Shown piece by piece: positions 10,973-23,026 of a stretch of 64,000 nt of DNA. The stretch spans positions 1 to 64,000 of the forward strand of contig JAANDG010000295.1 in assembly GCA_036852015.1 (NCBI GenBank). The letters run 5' to 3'. Below the pieces are notes generated by a model that had not been told where the DNA came from, searched no databases, and saw only the letters and a program-made list of their open reading frames with translations. The DNA comes from Pelodera strongyloides (taxonomy: Eukaryota; Nematoda; Chromadorea; Rhabditida; Rhabditidae). How positions within the stretch are numbered: the first letter of the stretch is position 1; each line of letters starts with the position of its first letter. Both the position numbers and the translations under genes were made by a program.

Positions 10973-12641
10973 ATGGCTGATAACGAGAACCAGGCTCCTC
11001 CTGCGGAAGGTGCCCCTGTCGCTGCGGTTGAGGTAGTATTTTTCGAATTTTCGTTAGTTTTTCCTTATCGGTTCTGAAATTATCTTCCCTTTTCGATACT
11101 CAGTGCATATATTTTTAGCCTGAAGCTTCTGTGGAGGAAGCTCCCACCGAAGCGATGGATACTGCTCCAGCAGTTGAACCCGCTGTTGAAGCTGCGCCCG
11201 CTGAGCCAGCTCCCGTAGTTGCTCCAGAAGCTGAAGCTCCTGCCCCTGATGCGGCTCCCGCGGAACAGGCACCTGTAAGCTTTTTTCAGCAATGTTTTTA
11301 TTATGTGTAGTGCGTGTATCGTTCACTTTCCTGTTTTCGTTTTAATTCCCCTTCTCGCTATTTTTTATTCAGTAGACACTGAGTAAAGTAGGGAACAAAT
11401 CAGTAACAAGTAGCAAAATAATATAACAACGATGACAACGGCAATGATGATTTATTTATTACCTTGCAGGAGCCAGTTGCTGAGCCTCCCAAAGAAGAGG
11501 TGCCAGTTGCTGAAGCTGCACCCACACCCGCAGCTGCTGCCCCGGAGCCGAAGAATGAAAGCGCTCCCGCTCCCGCTCCTGCCCCAGCCCCCACAACTGT
11601 CGCTCCAAATGATTTGTTAGTTCCTGTTTTGTATCATACAAAAGAACATCGTTTTTCTGTGATGTTAGATCGTTAGATGTTACAGTAGCGAGTACGTACG
11701 CCTTTATCTGGAATTGACCACGCCACGTCGGTCTTCTAGTATTCTGGTTTGATGCTATAAGGAGTTTTTACCCACTCTGTATTTCTTTTTTGCTCATGAT
11801 CTTTAATTACTTATACTTTAGTATTCTCATTATATATATAAATATAAATACTTTATTCACACATAAAAAAACATGCAAAATAAAGTGCTCGGAAGAGCAG
11901 GAAGACGAAAAGGTAGGGTTTTATACCCGAAGACAAATTATTATTATTTTAAATTTAAATTTGTTTTACGCTTCAAGAGCGTGCACCTTTATTCAAGGGT
12001 GAAAGTACATATTCAATGGGTAATAATAATAATAATAATTATTATTATTATTATTTGAATTCACATCATGTTTTTATTTTATTTTAGTCGAAGCGCGAGT
12101 ATGCCGCCCACCTCTATTGCCCCGGCGGCCAACCTTGGATTGGGTGGAAAGCCTGCTATTCCCACGAGGCAATACCTTGACCAGACTGTTGTGCCCATTC
12201 TTCTCCAGGCTCTCGGTATTTCATATTTTAACAGTTTTTGTTTTTCTTCATTCGGTTATTGCTCTCTTTTTGATAACATTTGAATAATTTTCCTCGTCTT
12301 TTAAAAAGGTACCCGGTATTAAAGAGTGTTAAACCATGCCTGAAGCTTTTTATGTCTTACAGTCTTACCTCTTGCTAGAAGATTCTGTGTACCTGTGTAG
12401 TTATACGCAATAACGCAATTTGAATTTTTAATTCTCACAATCTAGTTGGATTGGCATGTACTTGTGTAATATGTAAACGGTGATATTTTTGAAAAAGCGT
12501 AATCATGTTAATGACCAAATGACCAATGTAATTTTCCCAAATTTAGGTGCATTGGCTAAGGAGCGTCCGGATGATGCAATCCAGTACTTGGCCGACTATT
12601 TGATGCGTGAAAAGGACAAGTTTTCCCAGACGCCTCACTAA
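10973..12641 (+). CDS. dpy-30: DPY-30 homologue, COMPASS/MLL complex subunit
   Basis: Core subunit of histone H3 lysine-4 methyltransferase complexes (and the dosage-compensation complex in C. elegans); nuclear. Five exons in phase, 194 codons: 10973-11032, 11119-11274, 11470-11615, 12088-12215, 12547-12641. The Dpy-30 dimerisation/docking motif occupies about residues 145-188: IPTRQYLDQTVVPILLQALG followed by ALAKERPDDAIQYLADYLMR. The preceding ~120 residues are low-complexity Ala/Pro/Glu (repeats of APAP, VAPEAEAPAP), much longer than the short N-terminus of the roughly 120-residue C. elegans protein as I recall it. Start chosen at the first ATG after a trans-splice-like acceptor. The next gene on the same strand starts 1.2 kb downstream. 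Assignment is very secure; the role of the extension is unknown. Confidence 0.95.
11858..12056. repeat. Repeat fragments in dpy-30 intron 3
   Basis: AGTGCTCGGAAGAGCAGG and following GAAGACGAAAAG (11883-11912) recur at 14164-14200 in the next gene. CGCTTCAAGAGCGTGCACC (11969-11990) is the reverse complement of the SINE-like tail at 23.73 and 27.32 kb. At 12020-12056 (AAT)n meets (ATT)n as a small palindrome. Confidence 0.6.
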
Positions 12642-12816
12642 GTTTTTCCACTTTCTCTTTTTTTTAATGATCATGATCAAATTTGTAGCTTGAACCTGAC
12701 ACACACCGTTTATTCTTCTTTTTTTTCTATTTTATCTTCAATTTTTAAATAAGCTTGTCGCGGAATTGTGGACAATGTTTCCTTGCCTCTTTTTGAATTT
12801 TGTAGACTTATATGGT

Positions 12817-12999
12817 TAAAGCGAAACACTGGCCGGTTTTGGAAACGCATCGAGTACACCAGCATTCTTATGCAGCTTATGCATATGAAAATACATTAGA
12901 ATAAAAAATCTAGTTAAATTCGAGCAACTTCGCATAAGTACATAAGAATTCAGTTGTCCACGGTGCGTTTCAAAAACCGGCCGGTATTTAGCTTTAACG
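12817..12999. mobile_element. MITE family A, copy 3
   Basis: TTAA-AGCGAAACACTGGCCGG at the left and AAAACCGGCCGGTATTTAGC-TTAA at the right; both ends flanked by TTAA. Intergenic between dpy-30 and the RRM gene. Confidence 0.88.
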
Positions 13000-13822
13000 G
13001 TTAACCGAAACCTAAAGAAGGCTGTATATGCAATGTGCAACAACGGAAACTCACTGTTATTTTGGAAACATATTATTATGAATATTATGAACCAATTAAA
13101 AGGAAGGATGTTGTTTAGTCTTGATTTTGGAAATTTCTCATTTGCTGTCGATTTAACGCGTGCGGCGTGCGATACCGCTGGCGCTGGCACACACGACGTG
13201 TTGGTATAGCATTAACCCAGAGGTGCCCTGGTGCCGGTAGCCGGTGAATCGCAGGCGCGCACGCCAATACGAATATGTGGCGCATATTTAGTTCTGATCT
13301 GATGGTGTGTAACGTCTTAAATCGATTATTGCATGCTGCTTTGAAAAGTATTGTTTATTTACTGCATTCGTGCATTTCCGTGTATTATATACAAATTTTC
13401 TGTTCCCGTCTGCAGTGGAAGGGCACAGATTAACTATTCTACAGCGTGCAATGCCGCTTTAAGCTATCTTCGCTCTCGTAGAGCTTGGCACTAAAGTCCA
13501 GTCACTAAGTGTGTTCCATAATGTGTTTGCAAACGTTGTGTTTGACTTCTCTCATCCATATTCTAGTTCTCATGAACTACGAGTTATCCACAATGCCACT
13601 TTAAGTTATTTATTTTCTAAGTTCCGTGTTGCTTTTGCTTTGATGTTGACATTTTTTCCGTTTTAAAGAAAAATAAACATATCATTGTTTTTGCGTGGAT
13701 TTTAATTTAATTCCTGAAGACGTTTTTCGCGTTGTTGATGCTTATTGCCATATTTATTTGCTTAATTGGAATGTTGCTTTAATTAAGAATATTATTTCAT
13801 TATTTGACGTTTATTTATACTA
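13000..13822. other. Intergenic, between dpy-30 and the RRM gene
   Basis: Contains a GC-rich patch (13160-13265) with imperfect palindromes. No coding signal found. Confidence 0.45.
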
Positions 13823-13835
13823 TTAATTAATTTAG
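13823..13835 (+). promoter_or_regulatory. Probable trans-splice acceptor of the RRM gene
   Basis: TTAATTAATTTAG abuts the ATG directly, giving a zero-length 5' UTR if used for spliced-leader addition. Confidence 0.5.
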
Positions 13836-16800
13836 ATGGTCAAACTGTTCGTGGGAAATCTACCCGAAGCTGTTGATCCTCATAAATTGCGCCAGATTTT
13901 CGCCCAACATATCAGAGTGAAGGAATGCGATGTGATAAAGAACTATGCGTTTATTGTGAGTTTTATTTAGTCATTGCACTTTTGTGTTTTCGAACAGGTT
14001 TAATATGGATAAGTATACAAGAAAAATATTTATTTAAAAGAAATATATAGAAACCACGGAACGAAACTGGTCGCGCTCGCGCAGTGTGTTAGTGAAGTTT
14101 ACTTGTGTGTTGTTCAAATACGATTATATATAAACAGTTTATTTACAAAAACATACATAATAGAGTGCTCGGAAGAGTAGGAAGGCCAGAAGACGAAAAG
14201 TCAGGTTTTAGGCTATTATTACGTACTGGTCGTGTTTAGCACATTGATGATGTTGACGAGCCGCGTGTGGATAGTGTGATCAGTCGACTGAATGGATATG
14301 TGTTTGATGGAAAAACGATAACTCTTGAGAGGTGATATTTTTATATTTATAAATAATTAATTATACTTTTTATAATTAATTATACGCAATTATACTTTTT
14401 TTGTTAATTCCCACGGTATCGATACGATATAGTTAGGGTTAATTTCAATGTGTGCTGAAGTCCGGGTACTTTTGCATTTGCTTCATTATTTTACTCCTTG
14501 CAATATGTTGCGGTATATGATTTACTTGTTGTTTGTGCTGTGTAGGTCAACTTCAAAACTGCGGCAGAAACCTGGGATGGACAACAAGTGTTTCCGATGT
14601 GGGGCAACCGATCATAAGACCCCACTTTGTCCATTAGAGGAGAAGAAAACTATTATTGGTGGTGTGGAGACGATTAAGATTGATCTAACCGGCAAGAGGC
14701 CTGCTACGTGAGTCCTCTTGGTTGTTTCTTTTTAAACTGTGTTGCTATTTTCTGCTACTCTTTACTTCTTATTTTCTTACTCTTTATTCGGTATATTGTT
14801 ATTTGTTTTTATAGAATAAGTGGATGAGTCTTGTGTGTTCTATTTAATCAAAATACGAGTCGAGTACTTATTTCGATTTCTTTATCTGTAAACGCTGCGT
14901 ATATGTTCAGTGACTTCTCGAGCGGTCCAGACGCTAAGCGAGCGTACATGACGGGACCAGCGGGGATTGATAAAGAAATAGCTGCGCCTACTATTCCGTA
15001 AGTTTGATTACTGTTTTTATTGAGATAGAAACATAGAGATTGCGGCCATCCGCCCTTGAACCTTGAACCTTGCTAATGCTGCATTTGGATTTGTTGCTGT
15101 CTCCCGCCGCATTTTGGTAGCTTTGATTCGACATTAGACTAGACTAGTTTATTTATATACATAACGGGTGTTTTGCAAATGTATGTGCACAAATTTAATT
15201 TAAAGCTATTATTTTTAACCACCTCGTAGTACACGTAACACATTTAGTGGAGTCTTTTACTAAACAATTTACTGAATAATTTGGAATGTGGAGGTGGAGT
15301 AGTCTCTCCGTTTTTGAGTTTAATGTGTCTGACTGTATTTCGCTCTTGCTGTTTTTAAACGAGGTTTTCGCCATTCTGCGGATTTCTTTTAATTTTATAA
15401 TCATAATCGAGCATCTCGTGTTTCGTCAAAAATTATTGTATAATTACTCTCCTGGCGGATTTTTTTTACAAATTTTTTTCATCATAACGTTTTTTCAGTG
15501 AACTTCAACCATTGTATAATTCATATGTTGATTCGCGGAACCGTTACATCTATTACAGGTTGGTGATGTTTTTAGTAATGGTCACGAAAAGGTAGTAGAT
15601 CGGGCATTGGTAGATCTGTTCTCTATGAGTTTCCCTTCTTTTTCTAAACCAGGCTATCAGACAGCTCTCTTTAGCCACACATTTTTTTGACTATGGATTT
15701 ATATTCTCTGTTGTCTGTGCTATTTGGCTAATTCAGATGCAGATATAACAATATATATATATATATATATAATTCATATAACAATATATATATATATATA
15801 TATATATTGGTTTATTACAGTTATTGGTGTTTTATACATTTGTATGTGCGGTTTTTCTTGTTTACGTACTTTTTTTTTGATTAATTCATTATTTCTAATT
15901 CATATCTTTCTAATTCAGAGACCGTTTGGTAAAGGAGATTCAAGCCCGTTCGGAGACCGTGAACTACAACCATGTGCCAGTTCAGCAGCAAATTCAGCTT
16001 CAGCATAACCCAGCGGCGTTTGTTTTCATTCCATTTTGTTATTTCAGCTCAATCACCTAAAGACCTAAACACTTGAGACTTAAAGAAGTAAATGTATGAG
16101 ACGTTTTGGGTTTAGCGGCTAGTTATGTAGAACTGCGTCAGTGCTATCTAATCTTATTATATGAATGATTTTTTTAATGTTCGCGTGACTAAAAGAGATT
16201 CAACGGTCTCGGTCTGTTAGATTTTAAGAATGAAACGAATTTTTGGTTAATTCGCACTTGTAGACTACAAGTCGGTTTTCGAATTACTGTGGGTGTGGAT
16301 CAAATCTCAGATCCAAATCACACTTTCGACTTTCGACCGTATTTCATTTTTATTTAATCTCAATCATCATATTCTCCTTTTTTTGCCCGCTGGCTGAACT
16401 GATGTGTTCTATCTATCTGATCTTTCCCATTCCTTATTCCTTATTTATTACTACCTACCTTATTCAAATTCTTTGATATAAAAATCGTTTCATTGTTCGT
16501 GCTGCGCTTCTCACCGTTTAGCTTCCACTTATATTCGTACGAATTCGATTCTCCATTCAAGTCTTCAAGTTCAAACACGTCTCGCTTGCGTTTCGTATCG
16601 TTTCCTGCGTGCCTCCGCAACATCTCTCTTCTCTCCTTGTTCCAGTTAGACTTAGCAATGTATTTGTGTTCTCTCGTTCTTTTTTACTGTCGTAGTCGTG
16701 CCGTGCGTGTTTTCGTGTATTACGTGATAATTATCTTTTGTCGCTTGCCCTGTATCGGACCACTCGCCATATGGTCTGATAAATATTCCCTTATCACCAT

Positions 16801-19560
16801 TTTACATCTTGCTTCTTTCCTTCTTTGAGCTTTTGAAAATTTTGTAAAAAAAAAAACATCTTGTTTTTCACCTACCCTTTTATACTTCTTTGTCTAATTA
16901 TATCATACCGCGCATGGACTTTAGACTTACAAACCGCTCACTCTTATTGTCTATTTTTCAAAATGCAAATGTCGTTCGTGGCTTCATTTCTTTCATTATT
17001 AATATCATTCGGTTCGGTATATTCAGATTTCCCGGTACTTTAACTCAAACGCGTTTTCGGGTCGTGTATCGTCAAATTTCGCGTTTTCGGATCGTCGAAG
17101 TTGCATTTATTTTGATTTTTTATTTTGCCCTCCGGTGATAGTCTTTTCAAGTCAGAATATTAATTGTCTCTCTGAATTCAGAGTAACCGCCCAGCAAGTT
17201 GCCTATGTACAACAACATCCTGTGCAAGTTCAACAGCAATGGACGTCTGTTGGCGGAGCAGCGCCTTATCAACAAACACAACAGACCTACTTGAAGGTAT
17301 GCAAGTTATTATGATTATGATTCTCATGTTTGTAGTAGTGTGCAATGTGCTTGAGTTGTTAAAGCGAAATACCGGTCGGTTTTTGAAATGCATAGCAGAC
17401 AACTGAATTCTTACGTATTTATGCTAATTTTCTCGAATTTAGCTCGATTTTTTATTCTATTATGTTCATTTGCATATGCTGCGTACGAATGCTGATGTAC
17501 TCGGTGTGTTTCAAAAACCGGCCGGTATTTCGCTTTAAGATTGTTATTGCTGATTTTTTACGGATTACGACGAACAAGATGTTATTGTAATGTTGATGAT
17601 ATGATTTTTACGCTTACGGTATATCCGTGAGGTTTTATGGCTACCATGTAGGATAGTACAATTTTATTGATAGTGTATGTGTACTGTGTAAAACGGGTTT
17701 ATTTTCAGGCTCCATATGCTGCCGGTGTTCCCCAACAACAGCAACCTTATGCTGTAGGAGTTAGTGTTGCTCAAGCTCAACCTACGGCGTATGTTCCGGG
17801 ACAGGTAGAATTATCTTTAATCTTTTTGTTTATTCGTGTTTACTATTTTGTTTTCAATTCTATCCTTTGCATCTTTCGTTCTTTCTTCCTGTGCTTCCTG
17901 AATCCTTGCTCCTTGCAAGGGTTTTCTGCGTTTTTTTACCGTGTACTTGCCTATATCTATATCGACGAAACGTTTGGAGCCATTTTTGGTTTTTGAATTT
18001 ATTTCGGGTGTTTAGCCGGTGGCCGCTTCTCCGTATGTTGTGGTACAACAACAACAGCAACCTGCAGTTGCTCAACAGCAAGCAGGTGTTCAGGCAGGAA
18101 TTCAGCATACGGTGAGTTTTGATCTGATATTCTATTTTTTTGCCTACTGTACTTTGTACTTACGTAACTGTAACTAACCTAGATTGGACAGCTCAAAGCT
18201 ATAAGCCGTCTATGGTCTTTTTAGTTTGCAGCTCACGGGAGCTGTAATTTTATTTGGCCAACTAACTAAAAGAGCCTGGTTTCTAGTTTCTATCTATTAG
18301 TATTAGTTTCGTTACTTTTATTTTCAGGCTATTCAGTCAGCTCCAGCTGTTGTTGCTGCTTCACAAGCTGCCTGGCAGCAGCAAGCCCAGGCCGCACAAC
18401 AGCAGCAGGTTTGTGCACTTTTGATTTCTGATCACTTTTGAAAATTTAGCCGGATATATCGATTGACGATGTTGTGTTATAGCGTATGTTTGTGTCGGTT
18501 ATGTCAGTTGTGAACTAGCCGTTTATTCAACCTGTCGTCAAAAACGAGTTTGTCACTGCTGACTGCTTTACTACTTTCTTTGACTTCTTTTTGCGCAAAA
18601 AACAATTGCGAGTTTGAGTTATGATATAAAAAACCGTAAGCCGTATTGAGGGTTATGATATGTGTATGTAATTATTCAACTAATTTAGCCGGCACCATAT
18701 GTCATGGCCGGGACCAATCTCGTCCAGCAGCAGCAACAACAACAACAACCCGTAGTGCAGCAGAATCCACAGATCTACCAGCAACAAGCTCAAGTTCAAG
18801 CAGCTGGTGTTCCCGCAGCTACCCCGACATCAGTAGTGTAAGTTTATACTTTGGGAGTTATTCTTTATTCAGGATAAAGACAGCAGACACTGTATAACGA
18901 TCGTGATAATTTGATAATAGTAATAATTGGTTGGTTCTTCCCGTTCCCCGAGGGTCTGCGTCTTTTTTCACTCTTTTCACTTTTATTATTGTTGTTTGAA
19001 ATATCCAAATATCGCCACATAGAACAGTAAGAGTAAGGCGAGGCGACGTAAATTCGAACAAATAAAAATTAGGCCCAAGTAACCACATATTTGTCAGCTT
19101 AGGTATTCCGATCACGGATTTTCTTTTCAGATACTCGTCTGCTCCAGCCACGGCTGGTACGGGCGTAATCACGTCTGGAGCTCCTGTGGCTTATCAGCAA
19201 CTCGGGCAGCCCCAGCCAGTGCCCACGCAAATGGCCCAGCAAGCCCAAGTTGCCCAGGTTTGTTAGTGGACTTTTTGTAGGAATTCGGCCCTCATTTTAG
19301 TCTAGGGACGGAAACCTTTTTGTCTTATTGTATTGGACCCGACTTTTCAAAAATTGTGAATTCTATGCAGCGTTTGTCTTTTTATTGGTGAAATATGTGT
19401 AGCTACAGTACTTGATGATATAGTGTTTTCAGATAAATGTGGAATTTTTGTTTATTTATTTTAGATTATATGATTATTCCAGGCGCCGCACCTCCAGGCA
19501 CAGCCAGTTGTGCAGCAGAATGCGCAGTGGATGCAAACATCTGTACCGGCGAGTCGATAA
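13836..19560 (+). CDS. RNA-binding protein: RRM + CCHC zinc knuckle + Gln-rich tail (Lark/RBM4-like)
   Basis: Predicted RNA-binding regulator of splicing or translation. Thirteen exons in phase, 453 codons: 13836-13955, 14240-14331, 14546-14707, 14911-14997, 15499-15558, 15919-16017, 17182-17296, 17709-17804, 18016-18111, 18328-18408, 18689-18837, 19131-19257, 19483-19560. One RRM spans residues 1-70 (RNP2 KLFVGNL; RNP1 NYAFIHI). A CX2CX4HX4C knuckle follows (C86, C89, H94, C99). From about residue 170 the protein is low-complexity Gln/Ala/Val/Pro, with every exon coding for it. Single RRM plus knuckle resembles nematode RNP-1 and insect Lark, but Lark has two RRMs, so the orthology is inferred. 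If the 1.16-kb intron after 16017 is retained, translation stops within 15 codons. Confidence 0.88.
14150..14215. repeat. Dispersed repeat fragment
   Basis: Shares AGTGCTCGGAAGAG and the AGAAGACGAAAAG block with dpy-30 intron 3, in the same orientation. Confidence 0.55.
15748..15812. repeat. (TA)n microsatellite
   Basis: Two TA runs split by ATTCATATAACA, in the RRM gene intron before the exon at 15919. Confidence 0.9.
17360..17540. mobile_element. MITE family A, copy 4
   Basis: TTAA-AGCGAAATACCGGTCGG on the left and AAAACCGGCCGGTATTTCGC-TTAA on the right, in the RRM gene intron between 17296 and 17709. Confidence 0.9.
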
Positions 19561-20802
19561 AAGAAGTATTTTGAAAGCTTTTTGTTTTTATATCATGTTG
19601 ATAATGTTTTGGTAACTATTAACTATCGACTGACTGTTTACGAAACCACGCCACAATTAATGGTTACTAATCTATTCATAACTGGTAGTTTATTTAGCAC
19701 TTTAGCAACAATTAATTCACAACTCTGGGATTTTGTATCAGGGCGTAAACCACGCCGGTGAGCCCGGAGCTGCTTCTCGAAATTTCTCTGTTTGATACGT
19801 TTCTGATAAATGTAATATTCTAATTCCGGCGGTGGTTCTCCGGTAAGCTCACCGGCTGGATTGGGCTATGAGAGGTATATAGACTACTAATTTCTTGATC
19901 CTGTAACTTTCGGATCATTACCATTCCTTGCTTTTTTTAGACTACTAAGACTACTTACAGTATTTAATTTTAATGAAGCCGTATGTTATTGTTTAATATT
20001 TGCGTACGTACAATGGTACATTTAGCTTAAATTAGCTAAATAACTGATTGGTGAAATCCATTTTACTATGTATTTTTGTCGTTCTAGAATCTAGAGTTCT
20101 CTTATTGATATGTTATGTTGCAGAGTGTGTCACAGTTTTCTACCTGTGCATTTGTTTGCCATGGTCGTCTTATTTAGTACCCTACTTTGTTAAAAGTTAA
20201 AGGTTAAGGTACTATTGTCTATGTTTGCAATCTTGATAATAAACTTTTATGATATTTATGGGTTTGCGTGTTTATGCACTTATTGACTGATTTCAGCAAT
20301 TCAGCATAATATTTATGACGGTGTCGATTGTCGATTAAGTTTATGATTTTGATTTCTGATTACGACTAGACCGTTGTCCGCTATGCTGGTTTAAAGAACT
20401 TATAAATCTTGTTAAGTTTGTTAGTGTCTTTGAGTCGGAGTATGTGTTTTTAATTTTCCTCTCTTAAAGGTTCTTACCCAACTCGTGCGTGGATTTGTGT
20501 CCCATGTTGTCCAGGGCACGCGGTTTTCTACATAAAGGTATTTTCTTTACGACTTTCCGACCTTATTGGTTTTTAGGGCGTCATGTCTAGGTATCTTAGC
20601 AGAGGTTACTGTAGTTTGAATGTTCTATTGGTGGGTTGGTGTTTACTATTGTGCTTTGTGAACACAACTTGTATTCTATCTTTTATTTATTTTTATTTCT
20701 TGTCGATGGTGCGAAAGTGTTTAATGACGAGAATAGGGAAACTTTTTATTTCGCATTACATGCATATTTGGACTTTGTATGACGATCAGTTTATGTGGGG
20801 AT
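19561..20802. other. 3' UTRs and convergent intergenic space
   Basis: Carries the RRM gene 3' UTR, with a canonical AATAAA at 20238-20243, and faces the 3' end of the minus-strand gene at 20803. An imperfect inverted repeat (CACGCCGGTGAGC with GCTCACCGGC) spans 19750-19860. No other coding signal. Confidence 0.5.
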
Positions 20803-22715
20803 TTATAGCATTACCACGGCAACCACGAATATAGACAGGCACGCGACTCCGAGAACACTGGCGCTGAAAATAGACAGCAATTAGGGGATTGGTTCGTAAG
20901 ACCTGGCCATGTAGGAAGGGGGGGGGGGGGTTGGGATAAATGCTATTTTGAATTAAGAGGAGGGGCTAGAAATGACATCCTGTTTCGTATATTTGCGTAA
21001 GATAACTTACGGTTAAATATGTAGGGATGGGGATTGAGTAAAAATGATAATAATAGTAATGGCCATTATTATTATTATTATTATTAAAAATGATACCCTT
21101 TTTGGGAGTGAAATAACGCACAGTGAAATAACTTACAATATCATACCAGCCGCGTAGAATAGTGTCTTTTGAGAAAGTGGTTCGGGAAAACGCCTGTAAC
21201 ACGCCAATTGGTAGCGTTGTTATAAATAAGTTTTTATGAGAGGTGTTTGCAGAAAATTAGTTAAACAATCGTTAACCGTTAACCCCAACGTATGCTTTCT
21301 GACTACGAAAGTCACAAAACCACCGAGTTTAGCGTGTGAGATAGGGTTTCTTTCGAACATGGTCTTTTCCTTTTCAATTTAATGAAATCACTTATGAAAC
21401 TTTTTGTCGTGTTTTTGTCCTCCAGCTGACTGCAATCAATTTGCTGATGTTGTGTTGTATGTTGACTTAGAGAAGTGTCTGTGTTTACTTTTGAGGGGAA
21501 TAATAGTATGTTACTGTGTGAGTCACCTTACAGACGAATATACGCTAGTAATTAAAAATGGATATTAGAAAATATGTTTAAGAAAGAGGCACGTTCGGAT
21601 GGGATCTTGAGAATTGTGTTACAGACTTATGTCTATTTGAGTTGTTAATTATTGCCGATTTACCTGTTTCTAACCATTGGGTTCCTTCGCCTGCGTAGCT
21701 CCGGTACTTTTGGTGAAATTAGCTGAATATAGTGATATAATTGTTGTAATTGGGTGAGATTTTTTTCTCCATTCCATGGTGGCTTACTCATTATTGTACA
21801 CTGTGCGAGAAATGTTAATTCGCATAGTGTTCAATTATTGTATTCATAAATTAGTTAATGAATACCTCGATCAAAACCGCCCTAGCTTGAATTACTCACC
21901 CTCTACCAATGATGCGTAACTGCTCATACCTGATGCTCGTCAATTCCGAGGTGCGATAGATCGTGCAGCTCGATGGGCTCGTCGTCTATGTCAAGCTCGT
22001 CGGCTTCCCTGCCAAAGGCCGTGCCCAAACCTTGACTCTTCTTTCCCTTCATGCCTATTCTCTCTTTGTTGACTCTCGGACGATGATTCTCCGCTACTCT
22101 CCTCTCACGATCCGGCTCTCTTTGGTCTCTTTTTCTTGCACTCTCCCCTCTTGCCGTGCTCTCTCCACGTTGATGTAGCCTCTCGAAGATACCAGTGTTT
22201 TTTTGTTGAATACTGACCAGCAGGTGGGGAGAAGCTGGAAAAGAATAGCAGCTATTTGAAGAAAAACGGAAATGTTTTTTGAGACCAGATACCTGCGTGA
22301 GGGCTTAAAGATGCGGTGGAGCTGGTCCTGAGTGATGCGGTATTAAAGCGAAATACCGGCCGGTTTTCGAATCACATCGAGTACACCATCATTCTTATGC
22401 AGCCTATGCAAATGAACAAAAATTAGAATAAAAAATCGAGCTAAATTCGAGTAAATTAGCATAAATACGTAGGAATGCAGTTGAGCACGATGCGTTTCAA
22501 AAACCGGCCGGTATACGGTATTTCACGGAATCTGTGCGAACTATTTATGGCACAAGGCACACTATTCACAATTATGGTACCTTCTTTGTAAGTCGTTCCT
22601 CCTTTGTGTTTCTCTATGGCCGATACTTGTGCTTTACACTGTGCTCGATCCCTGGATGCTGAACGGTGATGTCGTCTTCTCGGATCTTCTTCTTTTTGAC
22701 GAATATTCAAGTTTT
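20803..22715 (-). CDS. Unrecognised protein, probably C-tail-anchored membrane protein (5' end missing)
   Basis: Four exons join in phase: 22581-22715, 21930-22234, 21147-21193, 20803-20863 (about 182 codons). The first part is charged (EEDPRRRHHRSASRDRAQ), then comes an Arg/Glu-rich segment (ARKRDQREPDRERR), an acidic patch (ADELDIDDEPIELHDL), TTFSKDTILRG, and finally about 18 hydrophobic residues (ASVLGVACLSIFVVAVVML) followed at once by the stop. A C-terminal membrane segment with no luminal tail suggests post-translational insertion with the body in the cytosol, as for SNAREs and similar proteins; no SNARE heptads are obvious. Start not found: an ATG at 22777 with a donor at 22748 is out of phase with the next exon. 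A MITE lies in the first intron. I do not recognise the family. Confidence 0.6.
21040..21090. repeat. (ATT)n microsatellite
   Basis: ATAATAGTAATGGCC then (ATT)n, in an intron of the minus-strand gene. Confidence 0.85.
22344..22527. mobile_element. MITE family A, copy 5
   Basis: TTAA-AGCGAAATACCGGCCGG on the left; AAAACCGGCCGGTATACGG on the right, where the terminus is altered. Confidence 0.88.
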
Positions 22716-22863
22716 CTAGGAGAATATGTTCGGTTGCTCTTGGATTACCTTAAAATACGACTTTTAAGTGTACCCATGAGTGAGCTAGGGAGTCAGTTAG
22801 CAGAAAAGCAACCATAAATTTACTTTATATTTACCGTACCTAGAATTGGTTTACGTTTACTAG

Positions 22864-23026
22864 TGGGGTTTCCAAGTGTGCCAAAAAATCGGTGTGATTC
22901 TGTCAATACCACCGTATTTCTGCACGAAACTTGCATATATAATATAAAAAGTTAAAAAAATGTTCTCGTGTAGTTCCAAAATACTGTAAATTAGTAAATT
23001 TTCACCATACTTGGAAACCCCCCGTA
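22864..23026. mobile_element. MITE family D, copy 2
   Basis: GGGGTTTCCAAGTGTGCC at one end and CATACTTGGAAACCCC at the other, colinear with the copy at 9975-10137. Confidence 0.85.

Noticed and set aside
11790..12058. Small plus-strand ORFs in dpy-30 intron 3
   Set aside because: They cover repeat fragments and (AAT)n, with no motif or splice support.
22749..22777. First exon (MGTLKSRIL) of the tail-anchored protein gene
   Set aside because: It has a good ATG and donor but ends in phase 2, while the next exon needs phase 1; kept only as a possibility.
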